Below are positions 55,375 through 64,000 of a stretch of DNA of 64,000 nucleotides, piece after piece. The stretch is from positions 141,355 to 205,354 of the forward strand of contig JAHIUA010000005.1 in assembly GCA_018817385.1 (NCBI GenBank), given 5' to 3'. This stretch comes from Pseudomonadota bacterium (GTDB taxonomy: Bacteria; Desulfobacterota; Desulfobulbia; Desulfobulbales; Desulfocapsaceae). A program made the translations under genes and the position numbers. Positions within the stretch are counted from its first letter, which is position 1, and every line of letters begins with the position of its first letter. The notes beneath the pieces are model-generated. The model saw only the letters and a program-made list of their open reading frames with translations, had not been told where the DNA came from and did not search any database.

Positions 55375-57006
55375 TTAATCCTTATGATTGTCCTGGCTGG
55401 CAGAGGACAGCATATTTACTGCCAGCGCCTCGGCAACCTTGATTCCATCCACGGCCGAGGAGAGGATGCCGCCCGCATATCCCGCCCCTTCGCCGGTGGG
55501 ATACAATCCTTTGGTGTTGATGCTCTGCAGGTCATCGGCGTTACGTTTGAGGCGGATCGGAGACGAGGTGCGTGATTCTATTCCGGTGAGTACGGCATCA
55601 GCCAGGTCGAACCCTTCAATTTGTTGCGCAAAGACGGGCAAGGCCTCACGGATGGCAGTGATGATGTAATCCGGTAAGGCCTCACTGAGATCACAGAGGT
55701 GGACGCCTGGGGTATAAGAGGGCTTCACCGAGCCCAGTGTCGTAGACGGACGGCTGGCCAGGAAGTCCCCCACAAGCTGCGCCGGTGCTTGATAGTTACC
55801 GCCACCCAGTTTAAAGGCCTGCGACTCCCAGAAGCGTTGAAACTCCATACCGGCCAATGGCCCACCGGGGTAGTCAGCTGGCGAAATGCCCACCACGATA
55901 CCACTGTTGGCGTTGCGCTCTTTGCGCGAATACTGACTCATACCATTGGTCACCACCCGCCCTGGTTCGGAGGTGGCGGCCACCACGGTGCCACCTGGAC
56001 ACATGCAAAAGCTGTACACCGAGCGACCATTGCTGGCGTGATGGACAAGTTTGTAGTCGGCGGCACCGAGCAGCGGGTTGGCGGCATTTTTGCCATGGCG
56101 GCTGCGGTCGATAAGGGACTGGGGGTGTTCGATGCGCAAGCCGATGGAAAAAGGTTTCGCCTCCATAAAGATACCGCGTCGGTGCAACATCTCAAAGGTG
56201 TCGCGGGCACTGTGGCCAATGGCCACGACCAGATGGCTGGTGGCAATCCGTTCACCGCTTGCCAGCACCACCCCGCGGACCTGGCCGTCCTCGACTTCAA
56301 TGTCATCCACCCGGCTCTGGAAGCGAATCTCTCCCCCCAGGGCCTGGATGCTGGCCCGCATCTTCTCCACCATGCCGACCAGTTTATAGGTGCCGATGTG
56401 GGGTTTGCTGACATACATAATTTCCGGCGGTGCCCCGGCCTTGACGAATTCATTGAGTACCTTTCTTCCGTAATGCCTGGGGTCTTTGATCTGGGTATGC
56501 AGCTTGCCATCGGAAAAGGTGCCGGCCCCGCCTTCGCCGAACTGGACATTGGATTCCGGATCAAGGATGCCCTTGCGCCACAGGTCAAAGGTGTCCTTGG
56601 TTCGCTCCCGCACGGCCTTCCCTCGCTCGAGAATGAGGGGCCGAAATCCAGACTGGGCCAGGATGAGGCCGGCAAAGAGGCCGGAGGGTCCCATACCGAT
56701 GATAACCGGCCGAGTGGCGAGCCCCTGTTCGGGAGCGCGGGCGACAAAATGGTAGGAGGTGTCAGGGGCGATTCGCAGGTGCGGGTCGTTCGTAAATCGG
56801 GCCAGAAGGTTGGCCTCATCCACCACCTCGAGATCAAGGGTGTAGATAAAGACGATGGCGTGAGATTTCCGGGCATCGACACCGCGCCGAAAGATCGTGT
56901 AGCTGATGAGAGCCTTGGCCGGCATGTCAAGGCGGGTGGTGATTGCCGTCCGGAGATCAGCTTCGTCATGGTCAAGGGGAAGTCTGATTTCTGTGAGTCT
57001 TAGCAT
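55375..57006 (-). CDS. FAD-dependent oxidoreductase (COG2509 family)
   Basis: A 543-residue flavoprotein of the uncharacterised dehydrogenase family COG2509. N-terminal RLTEIRLPLDH, then a Rossmann ADP-binding motif VIIGMGPSGLFAGLILAQ, NVQFGEGGAGTFSDGKL, VVAIGHSARDTFEML and a C-terminal GEGAGYAGGILSSAVDGI (FAD contact). The substrate is not known. The start is set at 57006, matching the family N-terminus; the longer frame to 57039 is possible. Base composition is richer in G+C than in the surrounding genes. The radical SAM gene follows. Confidence 0.9.
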   Translation of the reverse strand: MLRLTEIRLPLDHDEADLRTAITTRLDMPAKALISYTIFRRGVDARKSHAIVFIYTLDLEVVDEANLLARFTNDPHLRIAPDTSYHFVARAPEQGLATRPVIIGMGPSGLFAGLILAQSGFRPLILERGKAVRERTKDTFDLWRKGILDPESNVQFGEGGAGTFSDGKLHTQIKDPRHYGRKVLNEFVKAGAPPEIMYVSKPHIGTYKLVGMVEKMRASIQALGGEIRFQSRVDDIEVEDGQVRGVVLASGERIATSHLVVAIGHSARDTFEMLHRRGIFMEAKPFSIGLRIEHPQSLIDRSRHGKNAANPLLGAADYKLVHHASNGRSVYSFCMCPGGTVVAATSEPGRVVTNGMSQYSRKERNANSGIVVGISPADYPGGPLAGMEFQRFWESQAFKLGGGNYQAPAQLVGDFLASRPSTTLGSVKPSYTPGVHLCDLSEALPDYIITAIREALPVFAQQIEGFDLADAVLTGIESRTSSPIRLKRNADDLQSINTKGLYPTGEGAGYAGGILSSAVDGIKVAEALAVNMLSSASQDNHKD

Positions 57007-57507
57007 GGTATGAATCGTCTTGTTTGATCTTGAATGCAAGTTGCAGGTGCAACTCGTTGTTTCCCGTTACTGAAACATAATGGTACTTGTTCAGGCAATG
57101 GCCAATAATTTGCCAACAAGCACTAACAGCATATCCTGAACTCGTGTTTACCCTTCCATGTCTGCTGAGCGGATCGGGATGAATGATAAGATAAGGTTTG
57201 ACTGTACTGCCGGTACGGAGAAAATCTCTTGAAAATATCCTCTAAGAAGTTTGCTTTCAAGCCATTGGTCTCAGAGAAGATATGCTATACATATAAAAAA
57301 GTATTTAATTGTAGGTTGTTACTTGTTTGTCTCGTGGGGTAGTTTTGATTTTAGCCAATAGAGTGCATCTAGGCAATGTCTTTTCCGCATCAGCGGGAGG
57401 GGACCCCCCCATTTTGAGTTGGTGAAAATGGATTCCATCGGCTGATTTTTCTCTTGTTGCTCTGCTGAGTCGGGAGTCAGGGACTATTGAAAACAGGCCG
57501 TCAAAGG
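57007..57507. other. Intergenic region between the permease and FAD oxidoreductase genes
   Basis: About 500 bases of AT-rich sequence with no gene I can support. A minus-strand frame at 57305-57670 overlaps the permease gene and is a shadow. Confidence 0.4.
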
Positions 57508-58767
57508 TCATTGAGTAAAAAAGAGAATGTTCATTACTGAGGCCATGGCCCACATCACCATGGCATAATGCCAGTTGTTTTGGATTATCCCTCGAGGCGA
57601 TGCCTGGTATCGGCTCACCAAAGCCAGGCCAACCCCTGACAATGGACTGCTGCCCGTTGACACAGCCCAACTGCTAAGAAAGAGAAAGCCAAGTTGAGAA
57701 GGGCCAGGATTGAGGGGAAGAAGTAAGGGGCTGACTATTGCTACGCTTACAATCGGATGGATGCCCATGATGCCGATGAGTATCATTGTAGCCAGGATCA
57801 GGGAAAACAACATGGGTGTAAAGGCCGCACCTTCGAGGTTGAACAGGGCGGGATAGACGAGGATAATCGATTTTATACCGGTAGAAAATACTCCTGCGGC
57901 AAGAAACAGGGTAAACTGGCTGCTAACAGATGCCACCCGGTTATCTATAAAATCATGTAACGTTGCTATCCGTGGCCTGCCTTTCATAAACACAAGTGCT
58001 CCCGCAGGTGACAGCAGGCAGATGAGATTGAGAATGCTGATCTCAGGGAGGAAATGATGGACGACAATCACTACGGCAGCAAGGGACACAGGCACTGTCA
58101 GACTTTCCTTCTTGAGAGGATAGCCGAAAAATTCTGTTTTTCTGAAATAACACACTTCAACAATTGAGTAACCGATGGCAATAACACTCATGATTGCCCC
58201 TGGGATCAGTGTTTCTTGCCACGACATGCCGGGGGCATAGGTGAGAGCAACACCGGTGGCGACGAAAAAGGGAGACCACCATCCGGCTGCGCAAAAGGAG
58301 CGGGCCAGGATAATCATCTGAACCTCGGTTAAGGTACCGTTTTTTTGCAGTCGGTCTCCGAAAAAAAACAGCACCGACAGATTGATTACCGCCCCGAGGA
58401 GGTGGGCGCCAAACGCTGTCGTTATAACGGCATTTTTCCCTTTTGGCAGGGGTTGAGCCTCAATACCTGTAGTTGTCAGACCAAGAAAAGAGACGGCAAC
58501 GAACATGGCCAGCAGGGGCAGATTGGCGGCAAAAATCTGCTGCCAGCCGAGAAAAATACCGCGGTAGGCTGCAAAAAGGAGTGCCATGCAACCGATTAGC
58601 ATGAGTAATAAAGACTGGTTGCGGGAGCCCTTGCCAAGGGTGGGCCATATCAGAAGCGGCACAAGCCAGGCAAGGAGTGTCGGCACAGCGAGGAGAAAGG
58701 ACGCAAGAACACTCAAAAGGTACAGGACAAGCGTACCCACGATGATCCAGCCGATATATTTTCTCAT
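57508..58767 (-). CDS. Polytopic membrane protein (permease-like)
   Basis: A 419-residue protein with about 12 hydrophobic helices and few charged loops. Motifs such as FLLAVPTLLAWLVPLLIWP, FCAAGWWSPFFVATGVA and MGIHPIVSVAIVSPLLLP resemble secondary transporters, in which helical-hairpin Pro/Gly motifs form the substrate site, but I cannot assign a family or substrate. It is preceded by a perfect 17-bp inverted repeat and a very short open frame that may be regulatory. Confidence 0.7.
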   Translation of the reverse strand: MRKYIGWIIVGTLVLYLLSVLASFLLAVPTLLAWLVPLLIWPTLGKGSRNQSLLLMLIGCMALLFAAYRGIFLGWQQIFAANLPLLAMFVAVSFLGLTTTGIEAQPLPKGKNAVITTAFGAHLLGAVINLSVLFFFGDRLQKNGTLTEVQMIILARSFCAAGWWSPFFVATGVALTYAPGMSWQETLIPGAIMSVIAIGYSIVEVCYFRKTEFFGYPLKKESLTVPVSLAAVVIVVHHFLPEISILNLICLLSPAGALVFMKGRPRIATLHDFIDNRVASVSSQFTLFLAAGVFSTGIKSIILVYPALFNLEGAAFTPMLFSLILATMILIGIMGIHPIVSVAIVSPLLLPLNPGPSQLGFLFLSSWAVSTGSSPLSGVGLALVSRYQASPRGIIQNNWHYAMVMWAMASVMNILFFTQ

Positions 58768-58812
58768 TTCGTAACTCTAAACAAAATCATAGGTGGGTCA
58801 GAAGTAAGATGT

Positions 58813-58854
58813 CATAGGAGAAGTGTGATGGGAAAGGATCACACTTCTCCTATG
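58813..58854. repeat. 17-bp perfect inverted repeat upstream of the permease gene
   Basis: CATAGGAGAAGTGTGAT at 58813-58829 pairs perfectly with ATCACACTTCTCCTATG at 58838-58854 around an 8-base loop. It lies about 45 bases upstream of the permease start and could be an operator or a leader hairpin. Confidence 0.6.
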
Positions 58855-58952
58855 GTTTCAGTACATCCCTTCAGCTACAGATGCAACGAAGAATGTTTGT
58901 AACGATTGAGCAGCAATGATTCACAGGTCTTGCGATTCAGGTAATGCCGTTG

Positions 58953-59021
58953 CTACTTGAAGCCTTCTGTATTCCTGTATTCGACGGTAACTCGCCTTAT
59001 TTCTCCTTGCTTCTCATGCAT
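58953..59021 (-). CDS. Candidate 22-residue leader peptide
   Basis: A frame MHEKQGEIRRVTVEYRNT with an ideal ribosome binding site, AAAGGAGG, just before the ATG. It is on the permease strand, 185 bases upstream of it, with the 17-bp inverted repeat between the two. It may be a leader peptide or chance. Confidence 0.3.
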   Translation of the reverse strand: MHEKQGEIRRVTVEYRNTEGFK

Positions 59022-59297
59022 GTATCCTCCTTTCCTCAGCAAAGGAAGGGCTAAGGAATACGCGGCTGTTGCCAACGTATTAGAGCAATTGCTTTTTTCT
59101 TTTTTCGTGATTATAGCGAGGATTGATGTACAAAGTTGTGCAGTCAGAATAAAAATCTGGTAATATTTATCTTTGTGAAAACAGGTGGTCAGATAAACCG
59201 AACCTGTTTCTGATCTGCACAACAGTATGCATTCTGACACGAGAAGTTTGTCTGGGAGAAGAACGTTCTGTCTCTAAGTTGATCTATCAGGGGTGTG
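59022..59297. other. Intergenic region before the histidine kinase gene
   Basis: About 275 bases, AT-rich, with no gene that I can support; likely divergent promoters. Confidence 0.35.
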
Positions 59298-61259
59298 ATG
59301 CGATTCTTTTTTTTGGGTTCTATCCGTAAAAGTCTGTTTATCGTCGTCTTGCTGGCTGTTCTCCCGGCTTTGGCTATTTTGCTCTACACGGGGCATGAGC
59401 TGCGTGGCAGGGTGGTGAATGACGCCGAGAGGTATGCCATGCGCCAACTCCAGGCCATGGCATACCATCACCAGCGGGTGGTGGATAATGCCCGTCTCCT
59501 CCTGATGACCCTTGCCAAGTCCTCTCAAGTTCAGGAACTTGACGTGGCTGCCTGTCAAGAGTTGCTGGTTGACATCCTTGCCCGCAACGCCGCCTATGTC
59601 TCCTTGTCACTGGTCGATGCCCAAGGCCAGGTTCTGGTCACGGTTCCGACTAAATTCTTCGAACATACCGAGGAAAAGAGATTTTACCTGGATGTCATGC
59701 GCATGGGGACTTTTACCGTGGGCAACTATACCTTGCTCAAAAACGATAAGCGGCGGGTGGTGGTTCAGTTCGTCCAGCCCGTCATTAACTCCTCCGGCCA
59801 ACCTGTGGGTATCCTGGCGGCCAACTTTGACTTGAACTATTTTGGACACATTTTTTACGAAGCCCAGTTGCCGGATCAATCGGTCTTTACCCTGACTGAT
59901 GCCAAAAGCATTCGCCTGACCCGTTTCCCGGAAACCGAAAAATACACATGGGTCGACGATCTGCCACAGATGGTGGAGCACATGTCCGGCCGTGACGAGG
60001 AGGGGACCTTCCAGGAAAACGGGGTGGATGGTATCAGCCGTCTGTACAGCTTCAAACGCCTCCATTTTCAAGGGGCCTCTTTTCCCTACCTGATGATCCG
60101 CTTGGGGATTCCAGTGAATCAGGCCCTGGCCGATGCCCGATTCGTTACGGTGCGGAATATTGTTCTTCTCTTGCTGGCTACAATCCTGGCCTTGATTACT
60201 GCGGAATTCGTGGCCGACTTTACCATTATGCGTCGGTTGCACCGATTAATGGTGAGCACAGATAAATTGAAAGCCGGCGATTTGACTACCCGTACCGGCA
60301 TGGGCTTCAAAGACGGAGAACTGGGGCAGCTGGCCGTGGCTTTCGATAGTATGGCGGAAGGCTTGGAACACAAGGAAAAGGAACGGCAGCAGGCGGCAGA
60401 ACAACTCGTTCGCCTCAACGAAGAACTGGAGGAACGGGTGACGCACCGTACCGAACAGTTAGCCAGCGCCAACCAGGAACTGCAAAGCACCCTCGAAGAT
60501 CTGCAGCGCATGCAGGACCAGCTGATTCTTTCCGAAAAATTGGCAGCCCTGGGGGAACTGGTGGCCGGAGTGGCTCATGAAATCAATACACCTGTGGGAG
60601 TGGCCCTGTCCGCGGGTTCCACCTTGGCGGAAAAAAATCGGACGTTGCACGAATTATTTACGCAAGGGGATATGAAACGTTCCGACCTGACCACCTATCT
60701 GGAAGATTCACAGGAAGGGACGAATATGATTCTGGTGAATCTGGAACGAGCCTCGGAACTGATTCGCAGCTTCAAGATGGTAGCGGTCGATCAGGTTTCG
60801 GAAAACAGAAGAACCTTCAATGTCAAAAAGTATATTGACGAGGTTTTACTCAGTCTGCGGCCAAAAATCAAAAAAACCAGCCACCGCATCGAGATTCTCT
60901 GTGATAGCGATCTGATGATCGATAGCTATCCGGGCGCCTTTTCTCAGATTCTAACGAATTTTATTATCAACTCTCTTGTTCATGCCTTTGATCCAGGGCA
61001 GGCCGGTGAGATCCGTATCGAGGTAAGCAAAACCAATAACCACATCGAACTCCACTATAGAGACAATGGCAAGGGGATGCCGACGGAAGTCCGGGATAGG
61101 GTTTTTGAACCGTTTTTCACCACCGCTCGCAGTCAGGGATCCACAGGCCTGGGATTGCATATTGTCTTTAATATAGTGTCTCAGACCCTTGGCGGAACCA
61201 TCACTTGCGAGAGTGAGCCGGGGCAGGGTACCTCTTTTCATGTAATCATGCCCGTTTAA
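59298..61259 (+). CDS. Sensor histidine kinase (Cache-HAMP-HisKA-HATPase)
   Basis: A 653-residue membrane kinase: transmembrane helix at about 8-30, a periplasmic Cache-like sensor (about 32-285), a second helix at about 285-307, HAMP (307-360), coiled coil (360-415), the phospho-His site His427 in GELVAGVAHEINTPVG and a HATPase_c domain (N-box TNFIINSLVHAF, G1 YRDNGKGMP, GSTGLGLHIV). The ligand is unknown. ATG 59298 is taken instead of the GTG one codon earlier. The response regulator gene follows after 14 bases, the expected partner. Confidence 0.95.
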   Translation: MRFFFLGSIRKSLFIVVLLAVLPALAILLYTGHELRGRVVNDAERYAMRQLQAMAYHHQRVVDNARLLLMTLAKSSQVQELDVAACQELLVDILARNAAYVSLSLVDAQGQVLVTVPTKFFEHTEEKRFYLDVMRMGTFTVGNYTLLKNDKRRVVVQFVQPVINSSGQPVGILAANFDLNYFGHIFYEAQLPDQSVFTLTDAKSIRLTRFPETEKYTWVDDLPQMVEHMSGRDEEGTFQENGVDGISRLYSFKRLHFQGASFPYLMIRLGIPVNQALADARFVTVRNIVLLLLATILALITAEFVADFTIMRRLHRLMVSTDKLKAGDLTTRTGMGFKDGELGQLAVAFDSMAEGLEHKEKERQQAAEQLVRLNEELEERVTHRTEQLASANQELQSTLEDLQRMQDQLILSEKLAALGELVAGVAHEINTPVGVALSAGSTLAEKNRTLHELFTQGDMKRSDLTTYLEDSQEGTNMILVNLERASELIRSFKMVAVDQVSENRRTFNVKKYIDEVLLSLRPKIKKTSHRIEILCDSDLMIDSYPGAFSQILTNFIINSLVHAFDPGQAGEIRIEVSKTNNHIELHYRDNGKGMPTEVRDRVFEPFFTTARSQGSTGLGLHIVFNIVSQTLGGTITCESEPGQGTSFHVIMPV

Positions 61260-61273
61260 ATAAAGGAAAGCCT

Positions 61274-62857
61274 ATGTTCGCCGATTCTGATGAAATTTTA
61301 TTTAAAGACGAAGCACTGGAAACCCCTCGGAGCGCTGTTCCCAGTCGGCCTGTAAGCGGTGAACCGTGGAAAATCCTCATCGTTGATGACGAAGAGGAGG
61401 TCCACAGTGTGACGACCTATATGATAAAGGGGATGGAATTCCTGGGGCGCAAGTTTCAGTTTTTACATGCCTATAGCGGCCAGGAGGCCAGGGAAATCCT
61501 GACCCAGCACCATGATATTGCGGTGATTCTCCTGGATGTAGTCATGGAGACCGAGGACAGCGGACTGAGGCTGGTTCGTTTTATCAGGGATGAGTTGCAG
61601 AACTACACCGTCCGTATCGTTCTCCGCACCGGTCAACCCGGCAAGGCCCCGGCGGCCAAGGTTATTCTTGAATACGATATCAACGACTACAAAGAAAAAA
61701 CCGAGCTGACCCTTGATAAGATGCTGGTCACTGTCATATCGGCCTTGCGCAGTTACAACTTCATCACCACCATCGAAAACAACCGTAAGGGGCTGAAAAA
61801 GATCATAGGTGCCTCCTCGGATATTTTTGAACGGCAATCCCTGCAAAAATTGGGCAGCGGCATCTTGAACCAGTTGACATCGATCCTCCAGTTACGGGGG
61901 GAGACCTCGGAGAATCAGGCTTCCGGTCTGACTGCCTCTGGTATCAAGGGCCAGTCTGTGGTATTGGCCGCCACAGGTCAGTTTTGTCAATATGTCGATC
62001 ACTTGATCAGCGAGATTGATACGGTCTTGATGCATACAGCCCTCGATCTGGCTCAGTCCCAACCCCATGGCTTTTATTGTGCGGATGGGAAATGCGCTTG
62101 GTATTTCAAAAGTCAGACCGGTTCGGAGAATTTTCTCTATTTTGAGATTGCCAAGGAACTGGACGAGAATGACCATGATCTGCTGGAGTTGTTTTTCACC
62201 AATGTTGCCCTGGCATTCGACAATCTTCTTCTCAATAAGGGGATCGAGGAAACCCAGAAGGAGATCATCTACCATATTGCCGAGACCATGGAATGCCGAT
62301 CTGCCGAAATCGGCAGCCATATTCGTCGGGTTGCTGAATTCTCCAGGCTTCTGGCCCTGAAATACGGTTTGGGAGAGGAAGAGGCGGAGATGCTCAAAAT
62401 TGCCTCCACCACCCACGACCTGGGCAAGGTCGGCATTCCCGATTCCATCCTCAATAAACCTGGTCCGCTGACGCCGGAGGAGTACAATACCATTAAGACC
62501 CATGTCTACCGGGGGTATGACCTGCTGATGAAATCATCCAGCCCGATCATCCAGATGGCAGCCTTGATTGTGCTCCTCCACCATGAGCGTTGGGATGGCT
62601 TAGGATATCCGCAGGGACTGAAAGGGGAGGAGATTCATATCCATGGCCGGATTATCGGTGTGGCCGATGTGTTTGATGCCCTCTCCAACAGGCGCATTTA
62701 CCATGAGGCCTGGTCCTGGGAGGCGGTCTTTGCCCATTTCCGGGAACAACGTGGTAAACATTTCGATCCGAAACTGGTGGATATCCTCTTTGAGAATCAG
62801 GAGCAATTCAAGGCGATCTGGTCGCGGTACAATGCCGCTGGTCTGCAGTTTACCTGA
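61274..62857 (+). CDS. Response regulator with DUF3369 and HD-GYP (c-di-GMP phosphodiesterase)
   Basis: A 527-residue response regulator: receiver (about 30-150, ILIVDDEEEV, VILLDVVMETED), DUF3369 (about 160-330) and HD-GYP (about 335-510). The HD pair is His381-Asp382 in THDLGKVGIPD, with HHERWDGLGYPQG and GRIIGVADVFDALSN following. HD-GYP enzymes hydrolyse c-di-GMP to pGpG and GMP with a di- or trinuclear metal site. It is paired with the upstream kinase. Good ribosome binding site (AAAGGAAAG). Confidence 0.95.
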   Translation: MFADSDEILFKDEALETPRSAVPSRPVSGEPWKILIVDDEEEVHSVTTYMIKGMEFLGRKFQFLHAYSGQEAREILTQHHDIAVILLDVVMETEDSGLRLVRFIRDELQNYTVRIVLRTGQPGKAPAAKVILEYDINDYKEKTELTLDKMLVTVISALRSYNFITTIENNRKGLKKIIGASSDIFERQSLQKLGSGILNQLTSILQLRGETSENQASGLTASGIKGQSVVLAATGQFCQYVDHLISEIDTVLMHTALDLAQSQPHGFYCADGKCAWYFKSQTGSENFLYFEIAKELDENDHDLLELFFTNVALAFDNLLLNKGIEETQKEIIYHIAETMECRSAEIGSHIRRVAEFSRLLALKYGLGEEEAEMLKIASTTHDLGKVGIPDSILNKPGPLTPEEYNTIKTHVYRGYDLLMKSSSPIIQMAALIVLLHHERWDGLGYPQGLKGEEIHIHGRIIGVADVFDALSNRRIYHEAWSWEAVFAHFREQRGKHFDPKLVDILFENQEQFKAIWSRYNAAGLQFT

Positions 62858-63029
62858 AAACAGCAGACCTGTCTGGATATCCCTGAGCTCGTTCAACACC
62901 GGATACGATCGTGGTTCGCTCCGCTCTCACAATCTATCCCTGTTTATTGAAGTGTTTCAGTTAAGTCGGAGCTCGATCAGTGTCTGGTAAGCTTGCTTTC
63001 ATATTCCAGAAGACAGGCCTTTGCGTCTG

Positions 63030-63689
63030 TTAAAGTTCTTCAGCAACAAGACTTGATGCAAATGCTTTTGCAACAAGTGGCATAGCAGCAAAAGGAGGCA
63101 GTCCAAGCTCACTCACCACTTTTTGACATAGCAGCTCCATACTGCTTTGCTGTTTTGGATCGCTGCTGTTGTTGATAACCGCGGTATGAATACGCTTGAG
63201 ATATGAAATGCTTTCATCCATCCTCTTGCTTATTTTCTCCTGTCCTTGAATTGGAGGCTCCCAGGATGAAAACAGGTATTCCAAATTTTCTATCTTTTGT
63301 AATCTTCTTATCGATGCAATGCTCTGTGAAATGTCCTCGTATATTGGTAAGTCACCAGGGAAAGGGAGCGCATCTGCTGTAAATAAAGATTTTTCATCTT
63401 CAAACAGGAGTGAAATAGAGCCTTTTGAATGGCCCGGGGTATGGATTATTGTGCAGAGGATGTTTTTTTCTAATTCCACCTGGTTATCTCTATCGACAAA
63501 AATATCAACGCCTACAGAACCTGCAACCAACGTCTGAAATCCAGGGACTCCTGTCTTTAACTTGTTGTTCAATATCTTCGATCCATTCTTGTTCCAGTTT
63601 ATGGGAGAAAACAGTACAACCAGTAAGCTCTTTGATGCTTTTGGCAGATCCAATATGGTCAGGATGTGAATGGGTAAGAGTAAGTATCC
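63030..63689 (-). pseudogene. MBL-fold metallo-hydrolase, cut by an IS element and frameshifted
   Basis: The metallo-beta-lactamase motif is visible as WILTLTHSHPDHIGSAKS (63690 downwards), but the following reading frame ends within a few codons; the rest (PGFQTLVAGSVGVDIFVD, HTPGHSKGSISLLFEDEK, LFTADALPFPGDLPIYEDI) is in the next frame. The shift is near 63541-63549, in a run of C (one extra base). The N-terminal 50-60 residues before WILTL are replaced by the hairpins of an IS200/IS605 element. The gene is thus broken twice. Confidence 0.8.
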
Positions 63690-64000
63690 ACCGGTAAAAC
63701 CGGTGGCTTTAAATTATGGACCGCTCAAAGCGGTATGTTAAAAAAGATTCACTGACCACCATTCGGTGGTCAATTGTTAAAATAATTTCAGTTGTTCAAC
63801 ACGTTGATCTTCTTTTTCTTGATCACGGATATATGCCCGTACAACTTCTTCATCGGTACCAACAGTTGAAACAAAATAACCTCGTGCCCAAAAACTCATC
63901 CCCCCATAATTCTTTCTTTGCCCAAGATAAATCCGAGCAATGTGAATTGCGCTTTTGCCTTTCATATAGCCGACTACTTGCGACACTGCATATTTCGGAG
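63688..64000 (-). mobile_element. IS200/IS605-family element, right end and partial transposase (runs off the right edge)
   Basis: The end of the element has three hairpins: CCACCGGT-AAA-ACCGGTGG (63688-63706), ACCGC-TCAAA-GCGGT (63720-63734) and GACCACC-ATTC-GGTGGTC (63754-63771). Subterminal hairpins are typical of IS200/IS605 ends, which TnpA recognises as single strands. The transposase gene follows and is on the same strand. Confidence 0.85.
63777..64000 (-). CDS. tnpA: IS200/IS605 transposase TnpA, C-terminal part
   Basis: The last 74 codons of a Y1 (HUH) single-strand transposase: YAVSQVVGYMKGKSAIHIAR, then GQRKNYGGMSFWARGYFVST and VRAYIRDQEKEDQRVEQL. The segment SQVVGYMKG carries a Tyr (in GY) where the catalytic region lies, and FWARGYFVSTVG is the family hallmark. 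The HUH pair lies beyond the window. It seems intact in this part. Confidence 0.92.
   Translation of the reverse strand, partial: PKYAVSQVVGYMKGKSAIHIARIYLGQRKNYGGMSFWARGYFVSTVGTDEEVVRAYIRDQEKEDQRVEQLKLF

Noticed and set aside
55699..57003. A 434-codon open frame on the plus strand
   Set aside because: It lies wholly antisense to the FAD oxidoreductase, has no ribosome binding site and codes for no known motif; it comes from the high G+C content of that gene.
1..64000. CRISPR arrays, tRNA or rRNA genes, prophage
   Set aside because: No regularly spaced direct repeats, cloverleaf sequences or phage structural genes were seen when reading both strands; very short or unusual tRNAs could still be missed by eye.

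Overview
The window is a 64-kb chromosomal segment of a Gram-negative anaerobe. The gene content points to the Desulfobulbales (Desulfobacterota, formerly Deltaproteobacteria): a manganese-dependent family II pyrophosphatase, paired Mrp/MinD-type ATPases carrying ferredoxin domains with NifX-like proteins under sigma-54 control, multihaem cytochromes, Cys/Sec chemistry and many multidomain signalling proteins. This placement is inferred from gene families; there is no rRNA or tRNA gene in the window to confirm it.

Layout. 0-9.9 kb: a partial amino-acid dehydrogenase diverging from a Lon-like protease, a lytic transglycosylase, an M18 aminopeptidase and envelope/unknown proteins. 10-17 kb: ppaC, a multihaem cytochrome that reads through an in-frame TGA (a probable selenoprotein), rarA, and a receiver-GAF-adenylate cyclase protein. 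17-24 kb: aldehyde dehydrogenase, a lipoprotein, a Sel1 protein, a HEAT-like/cNMP/PilZ protein and a tRNA-dihydrouridine synthase. 24-36 kb: housekeeping genes (murJ, EF-G2, MoaB/Mog, purM, mgtE, a DegS-like protease, a CNNM/CorC-type protein). 36-41 kb: pepA, a class III fructose-1,6-bisphosphatase and a GlpX-like protein that has lost its metal-site motifs. 41-42 kb: a decayed ilvN and a palindromic repeat. 42.2-47.6 kb: a sigma-54 activator followed by a -24/-12 promoter and an operon of NifX-like proteins, a Gly-rich DUF5320-like protein, a pseudo-receiver and two ferredoxin-containing MinD-type ATPases. 48.5-51.3 kb: a small secreted protein and the remains of a decahaem cytochrome/outer-membrane-barrel electron conduit. 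51.5-64 kb: a deaminase, a zinc peptidase, a radical SAM/FAD oxidoreductase pair, a permease, a histidine kinase/HD-GYP pair, and an MBL-fold hydrolase gene cut by an IS200/IS605 element that runs off the right edge.

Themes. Second-messenger signalling is dense: an adenylate cyclase, a protein with both a cNMP pocket and a PilZ domain, and a c-di-GMP phosphodiesterase of the HD-GYP type. Redox metabolism shows one intact novelty (the selenocysteine-containing cytochrome, with a hairpin behind the TGA whose loop and spacing match the E. coli fdhF SECIS) and one loss (the decayed conduit). Two families of palindromic, MITE-like repeats with similar ends are scattered between genes. No CRISPR array, tRNA, rRNA or prophage was seen.
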